Shown: positions 44,793 to 54,697, counted from the stretch's first letter. The stretch is 64,000 nucleotides of DNA from Candidatus Accumulibacter aalborgensis (GCF_900089955.1 NZ_FLQX01000090.1:1-64000), one strand, 5' to 3'. The notes: generated by a model from the letters alone, not told the origin. Numbers and translations: made by a program.

Positions 44793-45746
44793 ATGCCGTA
44801 CGCCCTCCATCGCGCCACGCTGGCGCTGCACACGCCGCTCGGCACGCCGCTCGCCGGCGACACGCTCTTCGGCCAGCTCTGCTGGGCGCTGCGCGAAGCC
44901 GCCGGCGAAGCCGAGCTCACGCGCCGCCTCGACGGCTATACGCAGGGTCAACCCTGGCTCGTCGTCTCCGACGGCTTGCCGGCCGGCTACCTGCCCAGAC
45001 CAACGCTGCCGCAGCACTTCGCCGCGCCGGCGGCGGACCCGGCGCAGCGCAAGGCGGCCAGGAAGAAGCGCTGGATTCCGGTGGACGGTACGGGTGCCGC
45101 GTTCGCCGCGCTGCTGGCCAGTGCCGTCGATGACGCCGTCGCCTACGGCAGCGCACCGCGACAGACCGTGCAGGCGCACAACACGCTCGATCGCCTGACC
45201 GGCAGCACCGGCGAAGGCGTCTTCGCACCCTACACGGTGGCGCAGACCTTCCACGCCGCCGGGCAGCGCATCGACGTGTACCTCGTTCTCGACACCGAGC
45301 GCGTCGGCGCCGACGAAGCGGGATGCCTGCTAGCAGCCATCGGCAGCACCGGCTTCGGCCGCGACGCCGGCGTGGGCCTCGGCAAGTTCACGCTGGTCAG
45401 CCTCGCAGCCGCCGACTTCGCTGTCCCCGCCGGCGCCAATGCCTGCTGGACGCTCGCTCCCTGCGCGCCGCAGGGCCTGGGCTTCTCCGGGTCGCAGAGC
45501 TACTGGCGAGTGCTCACCCGCTTCGGCCGCCATGGCAACGCGCTGGCGCTCGCCGGCAAGCCGTTCAAGACGCCCGTGCTGCTGGCCGCCAGCGGCGCCG
45601 TCCTGACGCCGATCAGCGACTTCGCCCTCCGACCTTTCGTCGGCCAGGGACTCGGCGGCGCCGGGCAACTCTCCAAGGCCGAGCCCGCCACCGTGCAGCA
45701 AGGCTACGCCCCTGTCGCAACGATCGCCCTGGAGGCCGCACCGTGA
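44793..45746 (+). CDS. csm4: Csm4, crRNA 5'-handle-binding RAMP subunit
   Basis: A 317-residue Cas5-type RAMP that joins Cas10 and caps the 5' handle of the crRNA. Features: LALHTPLGTPLAGDTLFGQLCWAL at the start, AIGSTGFGRDAGVGLGKF (glycine-rich loop) near 195, and FALRPFVGQGLGGAGQLSKAEPATVQQGYAP at the end, all as in Csm4. Its TGA overlaps the GTG start of csm5 by four bases, which indicates coupled translation. Confidence 0.92.
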   Translation: MPYALHRATLALHTPLGTPLAGDTLFGQLCWALREAAGEAELTRRLDGYTQGQPWLVVSDGLPAGYLPRPTLPQHFAAPAADPAQRKAARKKRWIPVDGTGAAFAALLASAVDDAVAYGSAPRQTVQAHNTLDRLTGSTGEGVFAPYTVAQTFHAAGQRIDVYLVLDTERVGADEAGCLLAAIGSTGFGRDAGVGLGKFTLVSLAAADFAVPAGANACWTLAPCAPQGLGFSGSQSYWRVLTRFGRHGNALALAGKPFKTPVLLAASGAVLTPISDFALRPFVGQGLGGAGQLSKAEPATVQQGYAPVATIALEAAP

Positions 45747-47365
45747 CCATTACCCCGCGCACCATCGTCCGCCACCTGGCCATTTCGACGCTGTCGCCGA
45801 TTCATGTCGGCTGTGACGAAGTCTATGAGCCGAGCGGCTTCGTCATTGACGCCGGCCTGCTGCACGTCCTCGACCCGGCTGACCTGTCGCTGGCTCTGAG
45901 CGACAACGAACGCCGACAGCTTGCCACGCTGGCCGACCAGCGCGAGCCGATCGGCGCGCTGCAGCGCTTCTTCCGGGATTCGGCGGCGCGTTTTGCCGAA
46001 TTCGCGCGCAGCCAGGTCGCGGTCACCGAGGCGATCGCCCGCGAATACGCCGACAAGGCCGGCCGCCCGATGCAGCGCGGTCGCGACGGCGAGCCGACCT
46101 ATAACGTCTTCCCGATCGCCCGCACGGCCTATCGGCCGTTCGACGGCACACCCTATCTGCCGGGCAGTTCGCTCAAGGGCAGCATCCGCACCGCGTGGCT
46201 CAACCGGCTCAACGATGGCGCCGCGCCGCCCGACCGGCGAGCCAGCCCGCGCAGCCTCGAAGAGCGCCTGCTCGGCTACACCGCCGGGAAATTCGAGAAC
46301 GACCCCTTCCGCCATCTGGCGCTCGCTGACGCACACGCCGACGACGGCGGAGTTCCCCCGCCGACGCGTGTCATCTACGCGATCAGCAAGAAGAAGCGCC
46401 TGCCGCGTGAAGGCGAACGCGGATCGCCGGAGCTGAAGGTTTTTCTCGAGACCATCCCCGACGCCATTCCGGCCGGTTTTCTCGGCGAGATCCGGCTCGA
46501 CAACGACAGGATGCGCTGGAACAGCCTGTGCGACGCGTGCAACGCCTTCTACCGGCCGCAGCTCGAGGCCGAGCTGGATCATCCCGTCCTCGGCCGGCTC
46601 CTTGACGCCGACTGGGCACGGCTGCTTGCCGATCTGCTCGGCGGTGAACTCGGCGAACTGATCGCCGCCAGGCAGGGCTTTCTGCTGCGCGTCGGCCGGC
46701 ACTCGGGTGCCGAATCGGTCACCCTCGATGGCGTGCGGCGGATCAAGATCCTCGGCGCGCGCGTCGACGGCAAGCAAACATCCGACTATCGTCCGAACAC
46801 CACCGAAAAGCGCTACGCCAGCCTCAGCCGTGCCGCCGACAGCGGGCTGTTGCCTTTCGGCTGGCTCTGGGTCGATGCCAGTGAGGACCGGCATCGCCAC
46901 CTGTCGGACACCGTCCGCCAGAAACTCGCCGTTCGCAGCCGGCCGCTGCGCGAAGCGCATCAGGATCGGCTGCTGCGGCTCGAAGAGAAGGCCGAGCAGC
47001 GGGCCGCTGCCGCAGTCGCCATCGCCAGGCGAAAAGCCGCTGCCGAGGTCATTGCCCGTGCCGAAGCCGAAGCGCAGGAAACACGCGCCCGAGCGCTGGC
47101 CGAGATGAGCCCCAACCGCCGGCGTATCGAGGAATTCATCGCCGACTTCGCCGCGCGCGCCGAACAATTGCGCGGCAACCGCGAAAACGCCAACGGTACT
47201 TATCACCGCAAGGCACAAGAACTTGCGCGCGATGCCGCCGCCTGGCCTCTTGAAGAGCGGCTAAGCGCCGCTGAGGCAATCGAGGAATGGCTGCCAAAGG
47301 TCGTCAGGGTCGACATCAAGGACGAACGCAAGAAGCTCAAACTCGCGGCGCTGCGTGCCTCATGA
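45743..47365 (+). CDS. csm5: Csm5, crRNA 3'-end RAMP subunit with a helical C-terminal extension
   Basis: A 540-residue RAMP at the 3' end of the Csm complex, where it is needed for crRNA maturation. The RAMP core has STLSPIHVGCDEVYEPSGFV, GTPYLPGSSLKGSIRTAWL near 135, and a glycine-containing C-terminal loop. From about residue 380 a ~160-residue alanine/arginine/glutamate-rich helical tail follows (RLLRLEEKAEQRAAAAVAIA...). Ordinary Csm5 is about 350-400 residues, so this tail is extra; it could bind nucleic acid or a maturation nuclease, but this is open. The GTG start overlaps the csm4 stop, and the TGA overlaps the cas6 ATG. Confidence 0.92.
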   Translation: MTITPRTIVRHLAISTLSPIHVGCDEVYEPSGFVIDAGLLHVLDPADLSLALSDNERRQLATLADQREPIGALQRFFRDSAARFAEFARSQVAVTEAIAREYADKAGRPMQRGRDGEPTYNVFPIARTAYRPFDGTPYLPGSSLKGSIRTAWLNRLNDGAAPPDRRASPRSLEERLLGYTAGKFENDPFRHLALADAHADDGGVPPPTRVIYAISKKKRLPREGERGSPELKVFLETIPDAIPAGFLGEIRLDNDRMRWNSLCDACNAFYRPQLEAELDHPVLGRLLDADWARLLADLLGGELGELIAARQGFLLRVGRHSGAESVTLDGVRRIKILGARVDGKQTSDYRPNTTEKRYASLSRAADSGLLPFGWLWVDASEDRHRHLSDTVRQKLAVRSRPLREAHQDRLLRLEEKAEQRAAAAVAIARRKAAAEVIARAEAEAQETRARALAEMSPNRRRIEEFIADFAARAEQLRGNRENANGTYHRKAQELARDAAAWPLEERLSAAEAIEEWLPKVVRVDIKDERKKLKLAALRAS

Positions 47366-48387
47366 ACGCCGCCACTTCCTTCCCGGTCGCCCGCTATCGC
47401 TTCGAATTCCAGGCCAGCCAAGCGATTCGACTGCCCGCTTATTCCGGCTCGATGTTGCGCGGCGCCTTCGGCCACGCGCTGCGCCAACTCGCCTGCATGA
47501 CGCGGCAGAAGGAGTGTGCCGGTTGCCCGCTGATCGGCTCATGCCCTTACCCGGCGGTCTTCGCGCCGCCGGCTCCAGCGACGCACCGCCTGCAGAAGTT
47601 CTCGCAGATCCCCGCGCCCTACGTCATCGAACCGCCGGCCTGGGGAAGCCGCGTGCTCGCCGCCGGCGAGACGCTGGCTTTCCATCAGGTGCTGATCGGC
47701 CGGGCACTGCACGAACTGCCGCTGATCATTCTCGCCTGGCGACGCGCCCTCGCGCGCGGCATCGGCGCCGGCGACGGTACCGCGGAACTTATTCATGTCG
47801 TCCATTGCGGCGAGCGTACCGAGCAGGAAATCCACCGCCCCGAGATCGGCACCATCGCTGAGCACGCGCAGGCGATCAGCCTGCGCAGCGACGACGAGCC
47901 AGCGATGACGAACGCAATACTCTGCTTCGCAACCCCGCTGCGCCTGCAGCACAACGGCCACGCCCTGCCCCCGGAGAAAGTGCACGCACGAACACTGCTC
48001 ATGGCCCTGGCTCGGCGTGCCAGCCTGCTCGCCGAGTTCCACTCCGCTGGCCCTTTGGTGGACGATTTCTCAGCGCTGAGCGCCGCATGTGGCGACATCC
48101 GCGAAGAGAAAAGTCTGACCTGGCTCGACTGGACGCGCTTCTCATCACGCCAGCAGCAAAAAATGAGCCTCGGCGGGGTCATCGGTACGTGGCGGCTCGA
48201 AGGCCAACTCGCCCCCTTCGCCGCGCTTCTGCAACTCGGAGAGTGGCTGCATGTGGGCAAGGAAGCCGCTTTCGGCCTCGGCCGATACCGCCTCGCCGAG
48301 TCCCTGGCGGGACACATCTCCGAGGATCAGGAGAAAAGCTGGGACGGGCCCCGCCAAGTATCTGAAAAAGAAGCTACAATTGCGTAG
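47362..48387 (+). CDS. cas6: Cas6 pre-crRNA endoribonuclease
   Basis: A 341-residue RAMP RNase that cuts each repeat to release crRNA with the 8-base 5' handle. It is of the DUF2276/PF10040 type: YSGSMLRGAFGHALR, then a cysteine cluster C45, C52, C55, C61 (KECAGCPLIGSCPY) that may bind metal, and the C-terminal G-rich loop GKEAAFGLGRYRL. H38 is one candidate catalytic residue. The ATG overlaps the csm5 stop (ATGA). The gene stops with TAG five bases before the first repeat, so operon transcription would run straight into the array. The ~20 residues after the G-loop are not conserved in type. Confidence 0.92.
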   Translation: MNAATSFPVARYRFEFQASQAIRLPAYSGSMLRGAFGHALRQLACMTRQKECAGCPLIGSCPYPAVFAPPAPATHRLQKFSQIPAPYVIEPPAWGSRVLAAGETLAFHQVLIGRALHELPLIILAWRRALARGIGAGDGTAELIHVVHCGERTEQEIHRPEIGTIAEHAQAISLRSDDEPAMTNAILCFATPLRLQHNGHALPPEKVHARTLLMALARRASLLAEFHSAGPLVDDFSALSAACGDIREEKSLTWLDWTRFSSRQQQKMSLGGVIGTWRLEGQLAPFAALLQLGEWLHVGKEAAFGLGRYRLAESLAGHISEDQEKSWDGPRQVSEKEATIA

Positions 48388-48392
48388 GTGCA

Positions 48393-51300
48393 GTCAGTAA
48401 CCAGCCCTGAAATCAAAGGGATTGAGACACAACCTTGGCGGGTTTGGTGCTGGTTGGTCAGTAACCAGCCCTGAAATCAAAGGGATTGAGACACACACTC
48501 AGGCGTTCTCGGATCGTGCGGATGGCGTCAGTAACCAGCCCTGAAATCAAAGGGATTGAGACAGATTATGCGTTCTGTGGCGCAAGTCGGCAGGTCAGTA
48601 ACCAGCCCTGAAATCAAAGGGATTGAGACACGTAGTCAGCAAACGTCACAAGCGCAGCACCCTGTCAGTAACCAGCCCTGAAATCAAAGGGATTGAGACG
48701 AATAATTGTGATACTAGCGTGGCGCATTCACTGTCAGTAACCAGCCCTGAAATCAAAGGGATTGAGACCCACAGGTCCCGCTTCCTTGCCGCCAGCCTCT
48801 TGTCAGTAACCAGCCCTGAAATCAAAGGGATTGAGACTCTGGCTGAGCTTCAACACGCTCAGTTTCAAGCGTCAGTAACCAGCCCTGAAATCAAAGGGAT
48901 TGAGACATTTCGCGGAATTCGTTCTTGTCCATTCCTTCGAGTCAGTAACCAGCCCTGAAATCAAAGGGATTGAGACGCGGTGCAGGACGAGCTTTGCTGC
49001 GAGAGCTTTGTCAGTAACCAGCCCTGAAATCAAAGGGATTGAGACCTTCGTGGTCGGTGTTCCGCTGGCTGAAATAGTCAGTAACCAGCCCTGAAATCAA
49101 AGGGATTGAGACGGTCAGTTGCACTTCGAGCAATCCGAAGTCGTCGGTCAGTAACCAGCCCTGAAATCAAAGGGATTGAGACCAAAACGGTCGCTACCCT
49201 TAGCGCCAACCTGTTGTCAGTAACCAGCCCTGAAATCAAAGGGATTGAGACTGCTTTGCCCATGCGGACTAAGTAATGCTCCTGAGTCAGTAACCAGCCC
49301 TGAAATCAAAGGGATTGAGACGCTTTTTCGGCAGCGACATACGCTGCAAGCCGTGTCAGTAACCAGCCCTGAAATCAAAGGGATTGAGACGTCAAACTTG
49401 TACTGACCGCGGTTAGCTGTGAAGTCAGTAACCAGCCCTGAAATCAAAGGGATTGAGACCTGCATTCTCGGCAGCGACATACGCTGCAAGCCTGTCAGTA
49501 ACCAGCCCTGAAATCAAAGGGATTGAGACACTTTGCTATTTCAATAGCAGAGCACGCACATTCTGTCAGTAACCAGCCCTGAAATCAAAGGGATTGAGAC
49601 ATAGTGCTCATTTTTGAATTACCTTTCTAACGTGTCAGTAACCAGCCCTGAAATCAAAGGGATTGAGACGTAGTTCAGCGAACGTCCACATCATGGCTTG
49701 CGGTCAGTAACCAGCCCTGAAATCAAAGGGATTGAGACGACAAGCGACAACTCACGCAAAGCCATTCTCGGTCAGTAACCAGCCCTGAAATCAAAGGGAT
49801 TGAGACAACGCAAGAAATTTCATTTAGTCGCCACCTTTGTCAGTAACCAGCCCTGAAATCAAAGGGATTGAGACGCACGATCATGTGCTGCGATGTAATT
49901 CAGTGTAGTCAGTAACCAGCCCTGAAATCAAAGGGATTGAGACGCCATTCGCGTCGACGATACTTGTGTTTGTGCTGTCAGTAACCAGCCCTGAAATCAA
50001 AGGGATTGAGACACCTGCGTCGACGCCGTTGAAGGCGCGCAGTTCTGTCAGTAACCAGCCCTGAAATCAAAGGGATTGAGACACAAGCTCGGGGCCGTCT
50101 TCGCGCTCGTACGCAGTCAGTAACCAGCCCTGAAATCAAAGGGATTGAGACTCTCTGTGCTTACATCTTGTGTTCTTACTACGTCAGTAACCAGCCCTGA
50201 AATCAAAGGGATTGAGACAAGTTATGTTGTTACGGTTTCCGTAACTTAGGTGGTCAGTAACCAGCCCTGAAATCAAAGGGATTGAGACTCCTCGAAGCTG
50301 ATTCCCATCTCTTTCGCGATTCGTCAGTAACCAGCCCTGAAATCAAAGGGATTGAGACGCAGCGGTCAGCTTGACCCATCATCTGCGTGCGTCAGTAACC
50401 AGCCCTGAAATCAAAGGGATTGAGACGAACCGCCCGCAGGCTGGCATCAAGTCGAGCCAGGTCAGTAACCAGCCCTGAAATCAAAGGGATTGAGACCGCT
50501 GCTACCCTTGCGGCTTCAGCAGCGATATAGTCAGTAACCAGCCCTGAAATCAAAGGGATTGAGACTTTGAACTATCGGCATAGTGTATGCGTCAAGTGTA
50601 GTCAGTAACCAGCCCTGAAATCAAAGGGATTGAGACCTTAAGATCGGCCTTGTAAATCCGTCAAGCGCGTCAGTAACCAGCCCTGAAATCAAAGGGATTG
50701 AGACTTCAGCCTTTTCGGCAGCGATATATGCCGCAAGGTCAGTAACCAGCCCTGAAATCAAAGGGATTGAGACCTTGGAAACAACGCGAGGGGTCTTAGT
50801 TCTGGTGTCAGTAACCAGCCCTGAAATCAAAGGGATTGAGACATTTTTACGTTCACCTTGACTGCGACGAAGTTGGGTCAGTAACCAGCCCTGAAATCAA
50901 AGGGATTGAGACACGTTCGCATTGCGCGCCGCTATCGCGTCTTTAAGTCAGTAACCAGCCCTGAAATCAAAGGGATTGAGACTTGCACCACACACGCGGT
51001 ACACACATCGCTAAACGTCAGTAACCAGCCCTGAAATCAAAGGGATTGAGACACAACCCGGTAGACCATGACAAAAGCTCGTTAAGTCAGTAACCAGCCC
51101 TGAAATCAAAGGGATTGAGACCGCTTCATCTTGCGTTATATCTGCTCGCCTTTCAGTCAGTAACCAGCCCTGAAATCAAAGGGATTGAGACGTAAAAGAA
51201 ATACCGACTGCTGGATTCGCGAGTAGTCAGTAACCAGCCCTGAAATCAAAGGGATTGAGACACAAACAAAACCGCTTGTGAATCCCTCGGCAAAGGTCAG

Positions 51301-51886
51301 TAACCAGCCCTGAAATCAAAGGGATTGAGACCTGGCGTGGTACGTCAATGCGCGCCCGTAAAACGTCAGTAACCAGCCCTGAAATCAAAGGGATTGAGAC
51401 CGACGCTTTGCAGCGGCTTGTGCCTTCGTCATGTCAGTAACCAGCCCTGAAATCAAAGGGATTGAGACAATCTGCCCCCCGCTCATTCATCAGATCAACG
51501 ATGTCAGTAACCAGCCCTGAAATCAAAGGGATTGAGACGATGGGGGTTAGCCGACCTTACGTTCTTCCTCCGGGTCAGTAACCAGCCCTGAAATCAAAGG
51601 GATTGAGACACAACTGGGGCGGGATGTAGAAGGGGTCAGCCTGTCAGTAACCAGCCCTGAAATCAAAGGGATTGAGACCCTGTGCTTTAGCGGAGCGAGC
51701 CGCCTTTTGTGTCAGTAACCAGCCCTGAAATCAAAGGGATTGAGACAGTCGCCCCACGTCGCATCAATCTGTGTCGATGTCGTCAGTAACCAGCCCTGAA
51801 ATCAAAGGGATTGAGACGTCTTGAGACTGGCTACCGTGATACCAGCGCCGGTCAGTAACCAGCCCTGAAATCAAAGGGATTGAGAC
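48393..51886 (+). CRISPR. CRISPR array, 51 identical 36-nt repeats, 50 spacers
   Basis: The repeat starts GTCAGTAACCAG and ends GGGATTGAGAC; I counted 51 copies, all identical as far as I can read, including the last. From the total length the spacers average about 33 bases; the first is shortest (28), most are 31-36. The ending ATTGAGAC is a typical 8-base crRNA handle, which sets the direction of transcription to plus, the same as cas6. CCCT and AGGG inside the repeat can form a short stem. There is no room for a leader on the cas6 side, and the right flank is not AT-rich. Several spacers are homologous to one another (49322-49354, 49460-49493, 50705-50737, and probably 50497-50529 and 49875-49907). 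Confidence 0.99.
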
Positions 51887-52076
51887 CGTCATGATCTGTC
51901 CTGCCAAGGAAGCGCTGATTTAACCGCCAGGTATCGAATTCGGCCGGTCCCAGCCAGCAGCAGCCACTCAGCCTGCGTGACGGCGAGCAGATGTCCGCAC
52001 AAGACCTTTCCTCGTCGCGCTGCCCAGGTTCTCGCTCTTTGGGGTCAGTTACGCGGTGACGCGCTGACACGCTGAC

Positions 52077-53018
52077 TTACGGTTTTCGCTGCCAAAGGAA
52101 CAGCTTCGCCTGGATGGCTCCAGGCGTCCAGTATGGTGGGTCGCCGAAGACGTTTCGCAGGCGTTCAGCAAATGCCCGCAGCTTGGCCGACGCACGCCGG
52201 CCCTCGGGGTGCGCCACATAGATATACTCGGCTGCCGCCTGTAGGCCTACGTCGATCACCCGCAAGGCACCCGACTGGATCTCCGCGCTGGCGATGAAGG
52301 TCGGCAGCAGCGCGATGCCCAAGCCGGCGATAGCTGCGTCTCGCATCATGTCGCCATTATTGACACGCAATGCGACTGTGGCACGAACCACCCGTGCACC
52401 TTCCTCGCCCTGGAACGTCCAATCGGCCACTCCCCGATTGATGTAGAAGATGCCACGATGGTTCGCCAACTCGTTCAACGTGCTTGGGATACCCTGCCGC
52501 GCCAGGTAGTCGGGTGACGCAAGCAGGAGGCGTCGACTTGGAGCCAACTGCCAGGCTACGAGCCGCGAATCCTCCAGGGCACCGTGCCTGACCACCGCGT
52601 CATAGCCGTCGGCGGCCGCGTCCACTCGTCGGTCATTCAGGTCCAGCGTGAGTTCCAGCTTGGGATGCTCGGCAAGAAAGGGATAGAGTGCCGGTCCCAG
52701 ATGCATGCGGCCGAAGGTGGCCGGAGCGGAAATGCGCAAGGGTCCCGACAAGCTGCCACGGCGCTCGGCCATGTCGGCAACTGCCTCCTCGACCGCGCGC
52801 ATGATGTGTGCGGCTTGCTCAAGGAACGCCGTCCCGTCCTCGGTGAGGCTCACCTTGCGGGTCGTTCGATGGAGCAGGCTTGCGCCCAGCATTCGCTCGA
52901 GCTCGGCGAGGCGCTCGCTGACCACTGATTTCGACAGATTCAGGCGTCGCGCCGCCTCACTGATCGAGCCGGATTCGGCGATGGCCACAAAGCTGGAAAT
53001 GCCGTCTAGCTTCAACAT
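52077..53018 (-). CDS. LysR-family transcriptional regulator
   Basis: A 313-residue LTTR. The N-terminal winged helix is MLKLDGISSFVAIAESGSISEAARRLNLSKSVVSERLAELE (residues 1-41), and the C-terminal part (90-300) is a periplasmic-binding-like inducer domain (GPLRISAPATFGRMHLGPAL, DAVVRHGALEDSRL). It belongs to the large CrgA/YafC-like group. It is divergent from the SDR gene across a 205-base gap, the classical LTTR layout, so that gene is its likely target. It sits between the CRISPR array and the adaptation genes but has no evident CRISPR role; I regard it as inserted cargo. Confidence 0.92.
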   Translation of the reverse strand: MLKLDGISSFVAIAESGSISEAARRLNLSKSVVSERLAELERMLGASLLHRTTRKVSLTEDGTAFLEQAAHIMRAVEEAVADMAERRGSLSGPLRISAPATFGRMHLGPALYPFLAEHPKLELTLDLNDRRVDAAADGYDAVVRHGALEDSRLVAWQLAPSRRLLLASPDYLARQGIPSTLNELANHRGIFYINRGVADWTFQGEEGARVVRATVALRVNNGDMMRDAAIAGLGIALLPTFIASAEIQSGALRVIDVGLQAAAEYIYVAHPEGRRASAKLRAFAERLRNVFGDPPYWTPGAIQAKLFLWQRKP

Positions 53019-53223
53019 TGTTCGACCTTCCCGAAAAGCTATTCCGTGATTTGCACTCTACCGCGAACAGCGATTAGGCACCACACTTCACTCAGCCCGC
53101 CAACGTGAGCCAGTCCAGGAGTGTCAAGGAGTGACCAACTCGCTACCGCTTGCAGGTCAATCAATCGCTACCAACGCGCTCGGAGGCGGACGCCGTCCGT
53201 CCAGCGCCAATCAGGAGATCACC

Positions 53224-53988
53224 ATGAGACGCTTGTCTGGAAAAGTTGCCATTATTACCGGGGCCAGTTCGGGCATCGGCCGCGCCACCGCCAAGCTGTT
53301 CGCCGCCGAAGGGGCCAAAGTCATCGTCGGCGCGCGGCGCACGGGCGAGCTGGACGAGTTGGTCGCGCAGATCCGCGCGGCCGGCGGCGAAGCGTCCGCA
53401 CTGCCTGGCGATGTGCGCTCGGAGGACTATGCCAAGGCGCTCGTCGCTCTGGCGGTCGAGCGCTACGGCCGGCTCGACATCGGCTTCAACAACGCCGGCA
53501 CACTGGGCGAAGGTGGTCCGAGCACCGAGGTGTCCGAAGCGGGCTGGAATGACGCCATCGCCATCAACCTCACCGGTTCCTTTCTGGGCGCCAAGCACCA
53601 GATCGCGCAAATGCTCAAATCCGGCGGCGGCTCGGTGATCTTCACCTAGACCTTCGTCGGTCACACCTTTGCCTTCCCGGGCGTTGCCGCCTACGCTGCA
53701 AGCAAGTCAGGCCTGATCGGCCTAACGCAGGCCTTGGCTGCCGAGTTTGGTCCGCAAGGGGTGCGTGTCAACGCGATCCTGCCCGGTGCGGTGGACACTG
53801 ACATGTACCGCAGCATGAACAACACGGCTGAGTCACAGGCCTTCGTGACCAAGCTGCACGCACTGAAGCGCGTAGCCAGTCCCGAAGAACTGGCTCGCTC
53901 GGTGCTGTATCTGGCGTCGGATGATTCGGCCTTCGTGACTGGCACCGCCTCGCTGGTCGACGGTGGAGCGTCGATTACGCGTACCTAA
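53224..53988 (+). pseudogene. SDR-family oxidoreductase gene interrupted by one amber codon
   Basis: Read through one TAG (codon 142) the frame gives a 254-residue classical short-chain dehydrogenase. The NAD(P) motif TGASSGIG is at about 11-18, then FNNAGTLG near 88 and SVIFT, where TAG follows. After it come AAYAASKSGLIGL with the catalytic Tyr-Lys, RVNAILPGAVDTDMY, and LASDDSAFVTGTASLVDGGASI. The frame is otherwise intact and unshifted, so a single TCG-to-TAG change is the likely lesion. The stop falls near the place of the active-site serine. The decay must be recent, or the stop may be read through at some level. It is divergent from the LysR gene. Confidence 0.88.
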
Positions 53989-54200
53989 CGGTCATTGCGT
54001 GAGGCGGCTCACGCCGCCCCGGATGATGAAAGGGAATACGGGTGGGTGGCAACGGCAGAGGGAATCGGTGACGGGAATCGCGGGAATCGGAGACCGACCA
54101 CAATTCTGGGCTAGTATTTTTTTGTCTATTCCCATCGCCCTGCCTCAATGCGGCGTATCTTGCCGGGCGAAGGGAAGGTGGTGCTTACTCTGGTCTTCTC

Positions 54201-54482
54201 CTATGCGGTTTCCAGCACGCGCATTTCGACGTGCAAGCCCGCGGCTGCCGCCATGTTGACCAAAGCATCCAGGCTGAACAGGGTGATCTTGCCGCGCATC
54301 AGGTCGGAGACGCGGGGTTGCGTGACACCAAACAATTGAGCTGCCTGGGACTGGCTCAAATCGACGCGGGCAATGTGCTCTTTCAGGGCCATCATCAGAA
54401 CCGAGCGAAGCTTCATGTTTTCCGCTTCCGCTGGCGTGTCCTCGATGGCATCCCAGACGCTGGAGAATCGTTCGTTGCTCAT
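54201..54482 (-). CDS. HigA-type XRE antitoxin
   Basis: A 93-residue antitoxin with a helix-turn-helix of the XRE class (LSQSQAAQLFGVTQPRVSDLMRGKITLFSLDALVNMA, about 43-79), close to the HigA2/YgjM-like group that carries toxin-binding helices upstream of the HTH. Its ATG overlaps the stop of the upstream toxin gene by ATGA. The antitoxin is intact although the toxin is not, so it can act only as a free repressor or by cross-binding. Confidence 0.85.
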   Translation of the reverse strand: MSNERFSSVWDAIEDTPAEAENMKLRSVLMMALKEHIARVDLSQSQAAQLFGVTQPRVSDLMRGKITLFSLDALVNMAAAAGLHVEMRVLETA

Positions 54483-54697
54483 TGAGCCAATTCCTTAACC
54501 AAGTCACTGTAGCGTTTAGCGGCCAGATCGAGATCCCGCTGGGTGGTCTTCTGCGTCTTTTTCTGGAAGTCGTCCGGCTCGTGGCCGTGCTGAACCTGGT
54601 CAAGTTGGTGCCCGGCCTCGCGCCGTGCCGAGGCGGGGAATGCGCGTAAGTCATCGAGGGCGCTGCCCCGGAACTCGACAGGCTTGGGATCACTCAT
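54479..54697 (-). pseudogene. HigB/Gp49-like toxin with its centre deleted
   Basis: The frame is open over 72 residues but joins two ends of a Gp49/RelE-type toxin. The start, PVEFRGSALDDLRAFPASARREAG through GHEPDDF, is typical. It then jumps to QKKTQKTTQRDLDLAAKRY, which normally lies near the end. About 40 residues that carry the beta strands and the catalytic arginine/tyrosine region (the usual VREIRIRD...RVIYVAKF part) are missing without a frameshift. The protein should be non-toxic. It precedes its antitoxin as in HigBA operons. Confidence 0.8.

Noticed and set aside
48623-50830. Short open frames within the array that repeat SVTSPEIKGIET or VSIPLISGLVTD.
   Set aside because: They are translations of the CRISPR repeat itself.
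51852-52070. A minus-strand frame at the right end of the array, possibly a small gene.
   Set aside because: It ends inside the last repeat and shows no ribosome site or family.
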